Source: Aulostomus chinensis (lineage: Eukaryota > Chordata > Actinopteri > Syngnathiformes > Aulostomidae). Taken from it: a stretch of DNA of 64,000 bases. Position numbers and translations under genes: made by a program. The stretch is taken from NCBI GenBank assembly GCA_037954235.1, contig JBBMOA010000001.1:2345001-2409000 (forward strand). Reading direction: 5' to 3'. This document shows, piece by piece, positions 8,890 to 18,800 of the stretch (within the stretch, counting starts at the first letter, position 1; each line of letters starts with the position of its first letter). The notes under the pieces were generated by a model. It did not search any database. It saw nothing but the letters and a program-made list of their open reading frames with translations, and was not told the DNA's origin.

Positions 8890-9231
8890 CAACATCCATC
8901 CATCCATTGTCTTCCTCTTATTCCTGATAAGGGTCATGGGGGTGGAGCCTATCCCAGCATCTACAGGTGAGAGGCGGGGTTCACCCTGGACAGGTCACCA
9001 GTCCATCACAGGACCAACACATAGAGACAGACAACCATTCACTCTCACAGTCACACCTACGGTCAATTTAGAGTATCAATCAGCCTCGTCCCCTCTTGAT
9101 GTCTTTGGACTGTGGGAGGAAGCTGGAGTACCAGAGAGAACCCACACAGGAACAGGGAGAACATGCAGACTCACACAGAAAGATCCTGTGCTCCAGCCGG
9201 GACTCAAACCCAGAACCTTCTTGCTGTGAGG
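8890..9231 (-). mobile_element. SINE-like dispersed fish repeat, copy 2 (head truncated)
   Basis: Same element and orientation as copy 1 (24-412): CCATCCATCCATT tail, GGAGCCTATCCCAGCATCTA, CAGGTCACCAGTCCATCACA, GTCTTTGGACTGTGGGAGGA and the B-box-like region. It stops at TTGCTGTGAG (9231), so the A-box end is missing. The right flank is a duplicated locus-specific block. Confidence 0.7.
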
Positions 9232-9246
9232 TATTTTTATCTCACA

Positions 9247-9410
9247 AGTGGAAAAATGGAGAACGTTCATGTCATTACATGTCGTTCTCCATTGGGTCAC
9301 TAGGGGGCAGCACCTACCTGCATCACCAATATGAGCCTTCAGTCTGTCAGGGGGTAGAATTCAGTCACCACCAATGACATCAGAGTCAGAGTTTAGACAT
9401 CAAAGACAGA
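9247..9410 (+). repeat. Duplicated block, contiguous copy
   Basis: Two sub-blocks lie side by side. 9247-9320 matches 10977-11045 (GGAAAAATGGAGAACGTTCA through GGGGGCAGCACCTACCTGCA). 9323-9406 matches 11703-11788 (AGCCTTCAGTCTGTCAGGGG through CAGACATCAAAG). In the second locus they are separated by about 660 bases, so one locus has gained or lost that stretch. Confidence 0.8.
9297..9312 (+). promoter_or_regulatory. CTCF-like motif
   Basis: TCACTAGGGGGCAGCA matches the vertebrate CTCF core CCASYAGRKGGCRSY at 14 of 15 positions (first base T). It is inside the duplicated block. Occupancy unknown. Confidence 0.5.
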
Positions 9411-10261
9411 CATTAAAGCCTCTCTGATAAAACAAAAATATCCTGCAATATTTTTTTCCAAAGTGAGACCCTCTTTATTCTCTAGTTTAATCTGCTGCAA
9501 TAATAATGAGCATCTTTGTCAGTCTACTGATGAATGTCAGATATCTTTGATGACCAAACCTGGACGTTTGTCTCAGTTTGACTGGAAGTCTCATTCATTC
9601 ATTTCTCCTCCATGATTTCCTGCAATGATTTCCTGGTTCTGCTCCATTCAGGTTCAGAGAGCTGAGATTAAAATCTCTCAGGAATAAAAGAGGAGACACC
9701 AACAAGTCAGCATGGAAGAGGAGCAGCTTTTCAAACTGGTCACCCTGGCTGCTGGTCTGGGCCTCCCTTTGCCTCGGTGCTCCTTGAACCAGTGAAGGTC
9801 CTGGTCCAGTCTTCTCCACTGAGTCCTTGTCAACAGGGAGCACCTCCCCACCAGAGAGGTGCAGGGCAAAGGAAAGGAAAACTCCAACCAGAATGAACGC
9901 TGCACTAAAAACTGCCCTCCATTTCTTGAGGGGAACGTTGGGTCTTCCTCAGGCAAACGGCAGTCAGCAGTGGCTCAACATCTGAACTGAGCCCAGACCT
10001 GGTCAGCTGATCATTCACCAGCTCAGCCCCTCCCACTCATGACGAAGACCTTGAAAACCCCAACATCACCTCCTCCACCTCAGTCTGGCGTGTGTGGATG
10101 GAGGGCTGTGATGTCAGCAGCGATGACATCACTGACACAAACACACTGATCTCTGACTGGTTTGGTCTGAGTGGGATTCAGTGACATCACACGACCTGCA
10201 CCAGATGAAGGGGCGGGGCATCCAGGAGCTGTGACATCACTGGTGACTCTTGTTGGGCCGC
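9411..10261. other. Intergenic, nothing recognised
   Basis: No gene supported. Minus-strand frames 9595-9843 and 9678-9956 overlap in different frames and show no domain; the region has the look of an old interspersed repeat. Confidence 0.4.
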
Positions 10262-10340
10262 CTTCTTGGCCAAAGTGGAGGAGAACAGGACCCAAATACA
10301 GACGGGGGAGAGGAGCGTTCAACAAAAGGAGGCTTGAATG
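10262..10340. repeat. Dispersed repeat fragment shared with 3730-3803
   Basis: GACCCAAAT at 10289-10297 followed by a purine-rich spacer and CAACAAAAGGAGG, parallel to 3752-3795. The purine-rich strand continues to about 10630, giving spurious frames on the other strand. Confidence 0.4.
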
Positions 10341-10976
10341 ATGAAAAGACAAAGAACAACAAAGGAACTCAAAGCACCAACAGAGGAGAAAAGACAAAGT
10401 AGCAAACAAAAGCCAAACTTCCACTGGAAACTTGGAGGAGCTGGAACAGGAGGGAGAGAACATGAGGCTGAGAACCCTGGAGAATGAGAGGTGGACAAAT
10501 CCACCAGCGCAGCATCAGGAGAGCAAAGAAACCAGAAGGAGCTTTGAGGAGCTGCTGACATGCAGCCAGGGAGCGTCTGCCTGAGATGGGAGGAGCTGCT
10601 CATCCACCCAGATGGAGAAGCAGCCATCTTGCTCTTCTGACGCCGACTCAGAAGGAACAGACGAGGTGAGGGGCCTCACGTTGTCATGGCAACATGGAAA
10701 CATTCCACTCTGTCAGTGGTGCCTCCATCAGACGCACTTTGTCTTTGTGAAGATCAAAGTGAAAGGAAATAATAAAATAAAACAATGAAGGCTGCATGAA
10801 CTGAGTGACACACTTGAGGATGACATCAGCGAAATGTGTGATGTCACACTGCTGAGTCGTGAGGTCACCACCAGAGAACAAATGAGTGATGAGATGCTGA
10901 TTATTGACTCTCTACTTTAAATGATCTCACTCTCTTCCAGCTTGAAGAAGTCTGAGGATGAATGAAGTCAAGAACT
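10341..10976. other. Intergenic, purine-rich then unremarkable
   Basis: A GGA/GAA-rich plus strand to about 10630 is followed by unremarkable sequence. The Ser/Leu-rich minus-strand frames are by-products of composition. Confidence 0.4.
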
Positions 10977-11045
10977 GGAAAAATGGAGAACGTTCACGTC
11001 ATTACATGTTGTTCTCCACTGGGTCACTAGGGGGCAGCACCTACC
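10977..11045 (+). repeat. Duplicated block, left half
   Basis: Near-identical to 9247-9320, with C/T differences only at a few places seen by eye. Contains a second copy of the CTCF-like motif. Confidence 0.8.
11024..11039 (+). promoter_or_regulatory. CTCF-like motif (second copy)
   Basis: TCACTAGGGGGCAGCA, the same 14 of 15 match as at 9297-9312 and in the same orientation. Confidence 0.5.
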
Positions 11046-11702
11046 TGCAACTCCTGTGAGCCCTCAGTCTCACCTCATTTTCAGGCTCCAACTAAAATGA
11101 AGCTTCAACTCTTCTGAATCCTCTCCACCTGTCAGATCTGTTTGAAACTTCCAGGTTTGATCAACATCCCAGTCTGAACACATCTACAGGTCAGTAGTGA
11201 CCACAGCGCCACCTACTGGCAACAGGAAATGACAGATTTGACACTGAGATGTCCTCATGTAGCCTGTTCATGGTGTCCTGCTCAGATGTGGTCAGACCCA
11301 CCCTGAGAGTTTGGGGAGAACCCTTGAAGCCTGGGACTTCAGGTCAAACGCTGAGACCACGGCGTGATGGAGAGTTCTGATGATTCATCAGCACAATCAA
11401 ACTCTGATAACTCCTCCCTCCCTGGTTGATCTGAGTCAAAGTTCCCATGTCTGATCAACTTTCTGTCCTGATGACATCACTACTGCAGGTGAACAGTTAG
11501 CATTGCTCTGTTTGATGAAGCTGCGTTCAGGGAATGAGGAAGTTTCCCTTTGTGTCACTGCTTCTCTACTAATCTGATCTCTGATCAGTTCACCAAGAAG
11601 AGTCTGGGGTCAGGGGCTTGATGAGTAGAGCTGTTTAGTCAGGAGGAGGCTGCTCTGATTGGTTCCTGACACTGAAACAAGACCTTCATATATTTATGAT
11701 GA
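11046..11702. other. Sequence separating the two halves of the duplicated block
   Basis: This stretch is absent from the contiguous copy at 9247-9410. It includes a full CTCF consensus match at 11205-11219. CTGATTGG (near 11657-11664) and CATATATTTATG (near 11687-11698) resemble a CCAAT/TATA pair on the plus strand, but no exon follows. Confidence 0.45.
11205..11219 (-). promoter_or_regulatory. CTCF motif, full consensus match
   Basis: Minus strand reads CCAGTAGGTGGCGCT, matching CCASYAGRKGGCRSY at all 15 positions. It faces the plus-strand motif at 11024-11039, so the two are convergent, about 170 bases apart. Confidence 0.6.
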
Positions 11703-11788
11703 CATCACCAATAGGAGCCTTCAGTCTGTCAGGGGGTAGAATTCAGTCAGCACCAATGACATCAGAGTCAGAGTTCAGACATCAAAGT
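11703..11788 (+). repeat. Duplicated block, right half
   Basis: Matches 9323-9406: AGCCTTCAGTCTGTCAGGGG, GTAGAATTCAGTCA.CACCAA, TGACATCAGAGTCAGAGTT. Confidence 0.8.
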
Positions 11789-12899
11789 ATATTGGAAAAT
11801 ATACTGCAGTATAATAAATATGAGATTTCCATGTATGGGAACCTCACTCTCAAACGTAAAAAGTATTCTTTGTGCTGGTCCAGGCCAAGATGGTGGTGTA
11901 TGTGAGCTGAAGGAGGAGGGTGGGTTCTGTTCCTGTGTGTGGAACTCATCAGTTCCAGGATCCAGGATCCAGCTGGACTTCAGCTTTCATCAAATATCAG
12001 GAGATTTGGACTCATTTAGAAATGTGTGGTGCCACCAGAGAGTCCTGAGTCCTGTGGAAGACGACAAGCTGTTGTTGGTGAACCTGCTGAAGATAAAATG
12101 TGTGTGTGTGTGTGTGTGTACATAGGTTCATGTCTGTGTAGGTCCATGTGTGTATCGTTCAGCATGAGTGTCTATAAACTGATCTTTTGATTGAAAGGAA
12201 GGGTGATTTTGTTGAGAATGTGATCATTCAAAGTACACAGTGAAATGCTTTAATATATAAGAGCAGCAAATAAAATGGATTTTAAAAAATTAAAAATCTC
12301 TCTCTCTCTCACACCATTGGTCAAGGCAGACACAAAGATCATGAGAATCTGGATCTTGTGTTTGGCTTCAGTGAAACCAAACCAGATGAACCAACAAGTG
12401 TTCATTCTGGTGGTTTTTCAAACTCTCCAAAGCTGCTTTTATTTTGGCTGTTGAAACTTAGGAACGGTGAGTTCTCTCTTCTTCTTATCTTTAGTTCTGA
12501 AACCGTCTGTTGTCACGGTCCAGCAGCGATGCCTCTCGGTTGCTCTGGTTACTGAGCTCAGAGAGAAATGAGAGACCGAAGACGAGTTTCCTCCAAAAGT
12601 CTCCTCAGCAGAGTCGTGTGAGGACGAGCAGCAGAAGTCTCAGCCTCCTGTCCCTTTTAGAGCTGATCAGTCTCTCTCTGCAGGGTCCAGTCGTCCCTCC
12701 CTGCTGCTGCTGCTGGTTTTTCTTGAAGTTCATTGAAAATCCAAGCAGAAGCAAAGTTGATGTGAGTGACATCATCAGAGAGAAGCTGCTAATCTGATGA
12801 AGGACCACAATCAGGATGAAGAATTGGTGATGAAGATCACAACGTCATCAGCAGAAAATATGAATCCTAGTTCTTCTAGTTCTAGTTCTTCTCATCAAG

Positions 12900-12901
<2 letters not shown>
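11789..12901. other. Intergenic with a short (TG)n tract
   Basis: A 21-base TG tract lies at 12099-12119 and a CT tract near 12297-12310. A TTCTAG-rich stretch lies at 12870-12892. No gene supported. Confidence 0.45.

Positions 12902-12946
<45 letters not shown>
12902..12946. repeat. (TG)n microsatellite beside the V segment
   Basis: About 45 bases of TG. On the minus strand it is a CA tract downstream of the V segment RSS, the same arrangement as at 8583-8653. Confidence 0.97.
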
Positions 12947-12947
<1 letters not shown>

Positions 12948-13001
12948 AGCAGCTCCCAGCTGCAGCAGTCAGTTCAGTTTCACTTCAGTGTGACTGAGGG
13001 A

Positions 13002-13029
13002 GGTTTTTGTACGATGGTTTTTCACAGTG
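13002..13029 (-). other. 12-bp-spacer recombination signal sequence of the V segment
   Basis: Minus strand: heptamer CACTGTG (13029-13023; consensus CACAGTG, essential CAC kept), spacer AAAAACCATCGT of exactly 12 bases, nonamer ACAAAAACC (13010-13002) with the consensus oligo-A core. A 12-RSS on a V segment is the kappa arrangement (lambda V carries 23-RSS), so the V is classed as kappa-like. Confidence 0.85.
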
Positions 13030-13332
13030 TGAACACCCCCTGACTGTTGATGCTGTGAAGACTCTGACAGTAATAAACGGCTGCATCTTCAGCCTGAACT
13101 CCACTGATGGTCAGAGTGAAGCCAGAGTTTGATCCACTGCCTGAAAAACGAGCTGGAGTCCCTGATGCTCTCGAGGTGGCCCAGTAAATGAGAAGTTTAG
13201 GAGGTTCTCCTTCTCTCTGCTGGTACCAGGATAAACGGTTCCCACTATAAACATCCTGACTGGTTGAACATGGGAGGGAGACGGAGGCTCCTGGAGCAGA
13301 TCTCACTGCTGCAGGCTGAGTCACGGTGACCT
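13030..13332 (-). CDS. Immunoglobulin kappa-like light-chain V segment (V exon)
   Basis: This encodes the variable domain that would join a J segment and form part of an antibody light chain. Visible framework: [17 protein letters not shown] (first disulfide Cys), LSWYQQ (conserved Trp), [27 protein letters not shown], then AEDAAVYYC (second Cys) and CDR3 [12 protein letters not shown]. The frame is open across the exon. A possible acceptor (ACAACAG) precedes AG-GTC-ACC, giving the phase 1 start usual for V exons, although its polypyrimidine tract is weak. The upstream leader exon with signal peptide is not found; within about 25 bases the sequence becomes AT-rich mobile-element-like DNA. The segment is therefore either split by an insertion or a leaderless pseudogene. 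No J or C segment is seen in this window. Confidence 0.85.
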
Positions 13333-13373
13333 CTGTTGTGCGCTGAAGAGCGAATTGGTCAAAAATAATGATA

Positions 13374-13401
13374 ATTGATAATTATGAATATAATTATCAA
13401 T
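13374..13401. repeat. Perfect AT-rich hairpin
   Basis: Arms ATTGATAATTAT and ATAATTATCAAT (12 bp, perfect) flank a GAAT loop. TTAAT/TATTAAT-rich sequence follows to 13440. Confidence 0.9.
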
Positions 13402-13747
13402 TAATAAATAAATTAATAATTAATATTAATATTAATTATTCGGGGCACCACCCTGAAGAGTTCAGGGAAACTAAAAAACGACCAAACTTGTAACAGTTAC
13501 CAGTCTCTAACAGAGTTTATCTACTAACAGTCAATATTCTGTAACATTAACGACCAAGGGACAGCTCTGATGTTGGAGGATGAGATCAAAGCACTGCTAT
13601 TGCTGAGACACGTGACCACAAGTTGGTACACAAAAGACACTACGACTCCTCTCTTATAATAAAAATATATTTATTAACACAGTGCATCCATCAATCAGCA
13701 ACACGTTGGTACAACTGTTATCTAACCAAAAGACACAAGTGATAATA

Positions 13748-13772
13748 TGTGTGTGTGTGTGTGTGTGTGTGT
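13748..13772. repeat. (TG)n microsatellite
   Basis: About 25 bases of TG. Confidence 0.95.
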
Positions 13773-13817
13773 AAACATGTGTGTGAGGGAGTAAGGAAGG
13801 GGAGGGGGGGGGAGTCT

Positions 13818-13832
13818 GGTTGCCTAGCAACC
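13818..13832. promoter_or_regulatory. RFX X-box palindrome
   Basis: GGTTGCCTAGCAACC is a perfect inverted repeat matching the RFX-family X-box (GTTGCC-N-RGCAAC type). ACGTCGCGTCAC follows, with a CRE-like half-site. Binding is not shown. Confidence 0.55.
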
Positions 13833-13947
13833 ACGTCGCGTCACAGCGAGGCTAACAGCTAGGCTAGTTAGCTGAGGCCAGCTAGCCGCTAGTTAGCACC
13901 GTGGAGGTAGAACTTATGGAATGTTAATAACTCAGCGTAGCGCTTAG

Positions 13948-13949
<2 letters not shown>

Positions 13950-14005
<56 letters not shown>
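13950..14005. repeat. (AG)n microsatellite
   Basis: About 56 bases of uninterrupted AG. Confidence 0.97.
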
Positions 14006-14008
<3 letters not shown>

Positions 14009-14628
14009 AAAGGTAAACCCAAAAATGTGTGTGTTAACACACTTGTGCAGTATTAATAACCGGTAACACCTTCTTGAGAGGTCACGGTTATTAATAACTA
14101 ACATCAATAAATAATATATAATTCTATGTAATTTCTGCTAATTACAGGACTTCGTCTCATTAACAGAGCATTCATAGACATCATACAACACACTAAGCTA
14201 TTTCTCTGCCCAGAAAATGCCTAGTTAAGGGAATCCTTACTTGACCCGGTGGAGCGGTAAGGGATTCAGTTTCCATGTTCCGGAGCGCGGTTCAGCTCAA
14301 CTCGGAGGGCAGCAGAGCGGCGGCGGGGCAGCCTGCAGGGTCTGCTGGAGTTACTGGTGGGAAGGATGAAGAAGCTGGGATGAGCTTTCTTTCACCAGGG
14401 ACCAGTTCACGCGGACTGCGTGGCTCGACGGTGGCTTCTCTGGACGCTGTGACAGGAGGGAGAGAGGTGTCCTTGTGGAGTCTCTGTCATCACTGCACTG
14501 CCCACTTGAGGTCCAAGTGGAGAACCGGAGAGGTTGAAGACCACTGGAGAGGTTGAACCTTCTGAAGACGCTGAAAACCACCAAAGAGAAGAAAACCACC
14601 GAAGAGAAAGAATCTTCTCCGCACTGAA

Positions 14629-14689
14629 TTTTTTATGTGTGAGACAGATGATGTCACTTCCCGTGGGATGGTACTGGCTCTCAGCCAAT
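14629..14689 (-). promoter_or_regulatory. CCAAT/TATA-like promoter arrangement
   Basis: On the minus strand ATTGG (inverted CCAAT, 14689-14685) precedes a TATA-like ACATAAAAAA (14638-14629) by about 50 bases, with pyrimidine-rich sequence downstream. Spacing fits a polymerase II promoter that fires toward the V segment, for example of an LTR. Confidence 0.35.
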
Positions 14690-14917
14690 AGCACTTTGAC
14701 AGGCAACTTCCGGTCAGACTGACTCACAGGTTCTTGGAGGGTGGGGGCCGTGGCCAGAATCATCACCCCTTTTTACAACCCTTTGTTCAAGAACATGTGG
14801 CCACTTGAATTCAGGCTTTGAAAAGGGGTGTTAGGCCTCACAGGCCGAAAGCCTTTCTTCAGCTGGACTAACTGCCACATCTCTGAATTAATCTCTTGGT
14901 CTGGTTGAGTTGGGAAA

Positions 14918-15108
14918 AGAGTTGCTTAAAACCTCAAAATGATGCTACAGTGATGTAGTGAGAGTTGCTACGAACCTCAAAATGATGCGACAGTGATGTA
15001 GTGAGAGTTGCTACAAACCTAATAAATGATGCTACAGTGATATAGTGAGAGTTGCTACTAACCTCAAAATGATGCTACAGTGATGTAGTGAGAGTTGCTT
15101 AAAACCTC
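14918..15108 (+). repeat. Left edge of the 43/44-bp satellite array
   Basis: The first monomers start at AGAGTTGCTTAAAACCTC after unique sequence. They belong to the same family and orientation as the main array and are interrupted by the L1-type insertion. Confidence 0.9.
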
Positions 15109-15834
15109 AAAATGATGGTCCACAGCAGCCCAGCCTGGAGGGAATTCAGCTGGAAGTTAAGAGTAAGATATTTTAAAACTCCTTTGATAATAGCTAGTTA
15201 CGACAGCAACTGTTCCCCCCTGTGCTGGAGAGGTTGTGGCATAACAGGGGACTTTTCCCACATCTTCTGGGACTGTCCTAAATTGGTAAAATTCTGGGAA
15301 GAGGTGAAACGACAAATAAGTGAGATTTTAAAAATAAATAGACCAATTGAACCACAGCAACTGACTTTGGGTACAGCATCAATAATTGATTTAGGGAAAA
15401 AACAGGTGTTTTTGCTAAGGGTTCTTCTGTTAATTGCACATAAAATGATCACAGTAAATTGGCTCAAACACCACCCACCCACCCTGGACCAGTGGTACCA
15501 AAGGCTTAAGGATGTAAACTGCATGGAACGCATAACAGCAACCCTACGACTTCAGACTGACTTATATCTTGAAAAATGGGCACCCGTTATAATGTATTTG
15601 GAGAGATGAGAATATTGTCTCTATTTAACTGGGCTGGATGGTATTTTTATTCCTTGTTTTATTTTATGTTATTTTATTTTATTTTTCTCCCTCTTACTAT
15701 TGTGGACATAATTAGACCTGCAAAGAATATTGTGTATTGAGTACCTTGTCATAGGGTTTTGGAATGATGTGTGTGACTCTGTCAAGGAACCTGTTCTAAT
15801 AAATGTTCCAAAAAAAAAAAAAAATGATGGTCCA
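15109..15834 (+). mobile_element. 5'-truncated L1-type LINE inside the satellite, with target-site duplication
   Basis: The insertion is bounded by the 14-bp direct repeat AAAATGATGGTCCA at 15109-15122 and 15821-15834, which is satellite sequence. Between them are about 700 bases of LINE 3' end: an ORF2 C-terminal frame, a 3'UTR, AATAAA at 15798-15803 and a poly(A) tail at 15810-15824. Poly(A), 5' truncation and target-site duplication are the marks of target-primed reverse transcription. Removing it restores an uninterrupted monomer. Confidence 0.9.
15123..15609 (+). pseudogene. L1-type ORF2 C-terminal fragment
   Basis: About 162 residues are open to a TGA. Typical L1-clade ORF2 C-terminal phrases are visible: AWREFSWKLRVRYFKTP, then LCWRGCGITGDFSHIFWDCP (the Cys/His-containing C-terminal motif), KLVKFWEEV, and NWLKHHPPTLDQW. 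Endonuclease and reverse transcriptase are absent because of 5' truncation, so it is a dead copy. The in-frame ATG at 15112 lies in the target-site duplication and is not native. Confidence 0.85.
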
Positions 15835-18800
15835 TTGATGTAGTAAGAGTTGCTACTAACCTAAGAAATGATGCTAAAGTGATGTAATGATAGTTGCTAA
15901 TAACCTAAGAAATGATGCTACAGTGATGTAGTGAGAGTTGCTACTCACCTCAAAATGATGCTAAAGTGATGTAATGAGAGTTGCAAAAAACCCAAGAAAT
16001 TATGCTAAAGTGATGTAATGAGAGTTGCTACTAACCTAGGAAATGGTGCTACAGTGATGTGGTGAGAGTTGCAACGAACCTAAGAAATGATGCTAAAGTG
16101 ATGTAATGATAGTTAGAGTGAGAGTTGCTACTAACCTCAAAATGATGCTGACAGTGACGTAATGACAGTTGCAACAAACCTAATAAATGATGCTACAGTG
16201 ATGTAATGAGAGTTGCTACAAACCTAATAAATGATGCTACAGTGATGTAATGAGAGTTGGTACTAACCTAAGAAATGATGCTGACAGTAATGTGGTGAGT
16301 TGCTTAAAACCTCAAAATGATGCGACAGTGATGTAGTGAGAGCTGCGACTAACCTCAAAATGGTGCTACAGTGATGTAGTGAGAGTTGCTTAAAACCTCA
16401 AAATGATGCGACAGTGATGTAGTGAGAGCTGCGACTAACCTAAGATATGATGCTACAGTGATATAGTGAGAGTTGATACGAATCTCAAAATGATGCTACA
16501 CTGATGTGGTGAGAGTTGCTATGATGCTCAAAATGACAGTAATCTAGTGAGAGTTGCTTAAAAACTAAAATTGATGCTACAGTGATGTAATGAGAGTTGC
16601 TAAAAACCTAATAAATGATGCTACAGTGATGTAATGAGAGTTGCTAAAAACCTAATAAATTATGCGAAAGTAATGTAATGAGAGTTGCTAAAAACCTAAG
16701 AAATGATGCTACAGTGATGTGGTGAGAGTTGATCGTAATTTCAAAATCATGCTAAAGTGATGTAAAGAGAGTTGCTACAAACCTAAGTGATGCTACAGTG
16801 ATGTGGTGAGAGTTGATAGTAATTTCAAAATATTGCGAAAGCGGTTGAATGAGAGTTGCTACTTCCCTAAAAAATGATGCTACAGTGATGTAGTGAGGTT
16901 TGCTACGAACCGCAAAATGATGCTACAGTGATGTAATGAGAGTTGCTACGAATCTCAAAATGATGCTAGAGTGATGTAATGAGATTTGCTACAAACCTAA
17001 GAAATGATGCTACAGGGATGTAATGAGAGTTGCTACAAATGTCCAAATGATGCTAGAGTGATGTAATGAGAGTTGCGACAAACCTCAGAAATGATGCTAC
17101 AGTCATGTGCTGAGAGTTGATAGTAATTTCAAAATCATGCTAAAGTGATGTAATGAGAGTTGCTACTTACCTAAGAAATGATGCTACAGTCATGTGCTGA
17201 GAGTTGCTACGAACCTCAAAATGATGCAACAGTGATGTAATGAGAGTTGCTACTTACCTAAGAAATGATGCTACAGTGATGTGGTGAGAGTTGCTACGAA
17301 CCTCAAAATGATGCTACAGTGATGTAATGAGAGTTCCTACGAATCTCAAAAATTATGCTACATTAATGTCGCGAGAGTTGCGACTATCCTCAAAATGATG
17401 CTCCAGTGATGTGGTGAGAGTTGCTACTATCCTCAAAATGAGGTGACAGTGATGTAGTGAGAGTTGACACTAATATCAAAATGATGCTGACAGTGATGTG
17501 GTGAGAGTTGCTACGAACCTCAAACTGATGCTACAGTGATGTCATGGGAGTTGCTACAAACCTAAGAAATGATGCTACAGTGATATCATGAGAGTTGCTC
17601 CAAATGTCAAAAATATGCGACAGTGATGTAGTGAGAGTTACTACGATCCTCAAAATGATGCTACAGTGATGTGGTGAGAGTTGATCGTAATTTCAAAATC
17701 ACGCTAAAGTGATGTGGTGAGAGTTGCTACGAACCTCAAAATTATGCTACAGTGATGTGATGAGAGTTCCTACGAATCTCAAAATGATGCTACAGTAATG
17801 TCGCGATAGTTACGACTATCCTCAAAATGATGTGACAGTGATGTAGTGAGAGTTGCTACGGTCCTCAAAATGAGGTGGCAATGATGTAGTGAGAGTTGAT
17901 ACAAATCTCAAAATGATGCTGACAGTGATGTAGTGAGAGTTGATAATTTTAAAATTATGCTAAAGCGGTGTAATGAGAGTTGCTACTTCCCTAAGAAATA
18001 ATGCTACAGTGATGTAGTGAGGTTTGCTACGAACCGCAAAATGATGCTACAGTGATGTAATGAGGGTTGCTATTTACCTAGGAAATGATGCTACAGTGAT
18101 GTGGTGAGAGTTGTTACGAACCGCAAAATTATGCTACAGTGATGTAATGAGAGTTGTTACTTACCTAAGAAGTGATGCTCCAGTAATGTCATGAGAGTTG
18201 CGACAATCCTCAAAATTATGCGACAGTGATGTAATGAGAGTTGCTACAAATGTCCAAATGATGCTCAAGTGATGTAATGAGAGGTGCTACAAACCTAAGA
18301 AATGATGCTACAGGGATGTAATGAGAGTTGCTACAAATGTCCAAATGATACTAGAGTGATGTAATGAGAGTTGCGACAAACGTAAGAAATGATGCTACAG
18401 TCATGTGCTGAGAGCTGATAGTAATTTATAAAATCATGCTAAAGTGATGTAATGAGAGTTGCTACTTACCTAAGAAATGATGCTACAGTGATGTAGTGAG
18501 AGTTGCTACGAACCGCAAAATGATGCCACAGTGATGTAATGAGGGTTGCTATTTACCTAAGAAATGATGCTGCAGTGATGTGGTGAGAGTTGCTACGAAC
18601 CTAAGAAATGATGCTACAGTAATGTTAGAGTTGCGACTAACGTAAGAAATGATGCGACAGTGATGTAGTGAGAGTTGCGACTAACCGAAGAAATGATGCG
18701 ACAGTGATGTAGTGAGAGTTGCTACGATGCTCGAAATGATGCTAAAGTGATGTAATGAGAGTTGCGACAAACCTAAGAAATGATGCTACAGTGATGTGGT

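Larger units (their letters stand above)
13356..14900 (-). mobile_element. Unresolved mobile-element-like block (LTR-like?) upstream of the V exon
   Basis: This block lies where V leader and promoter should be. Read on the minus strand it holds an inverted CCAAT box and TATA-like box near 14685 and 14633, a pyrimidine-rich presumed transcribed region, a CT/GA tract, an RFX-type palindrome, GGCTAGC-rich DNA, and an AT-rich palindromic end. TGGTGCCCCGAAT (minus strand, near 13449-13437) superficially resembles a primer-binding site. I found no coding domain, no matching second LTR and no target-site duplication, so classification is open; a host promoter region is the alternative. Confidence 0.3.

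Noticed and set aside
9595..9956. Possible minus-strand gene
   Set aside because: Two overlapping frames, no recognisable domain, no splice or start context; composition suggests an old repeat.
13437..13449. Retroviral primer-binding site (TGGTGCCCCGAAT, minus strand)
   Set aside because: The following bases are AT-rich and do not continue as the complement of a tRNA T-arm that I recognise; no LTR pair or internal coding region is present.
13889..14107. Ser-Leu repeat protein on the minus strand
   Set aside because: It is a translation of the AG microsatellite.
15112..15122. ATG of the L1-type frame as a genuine start
   Set aside because: The ATG lies in the target-site duplication (satellite DNA), before the truncated LINE begins.
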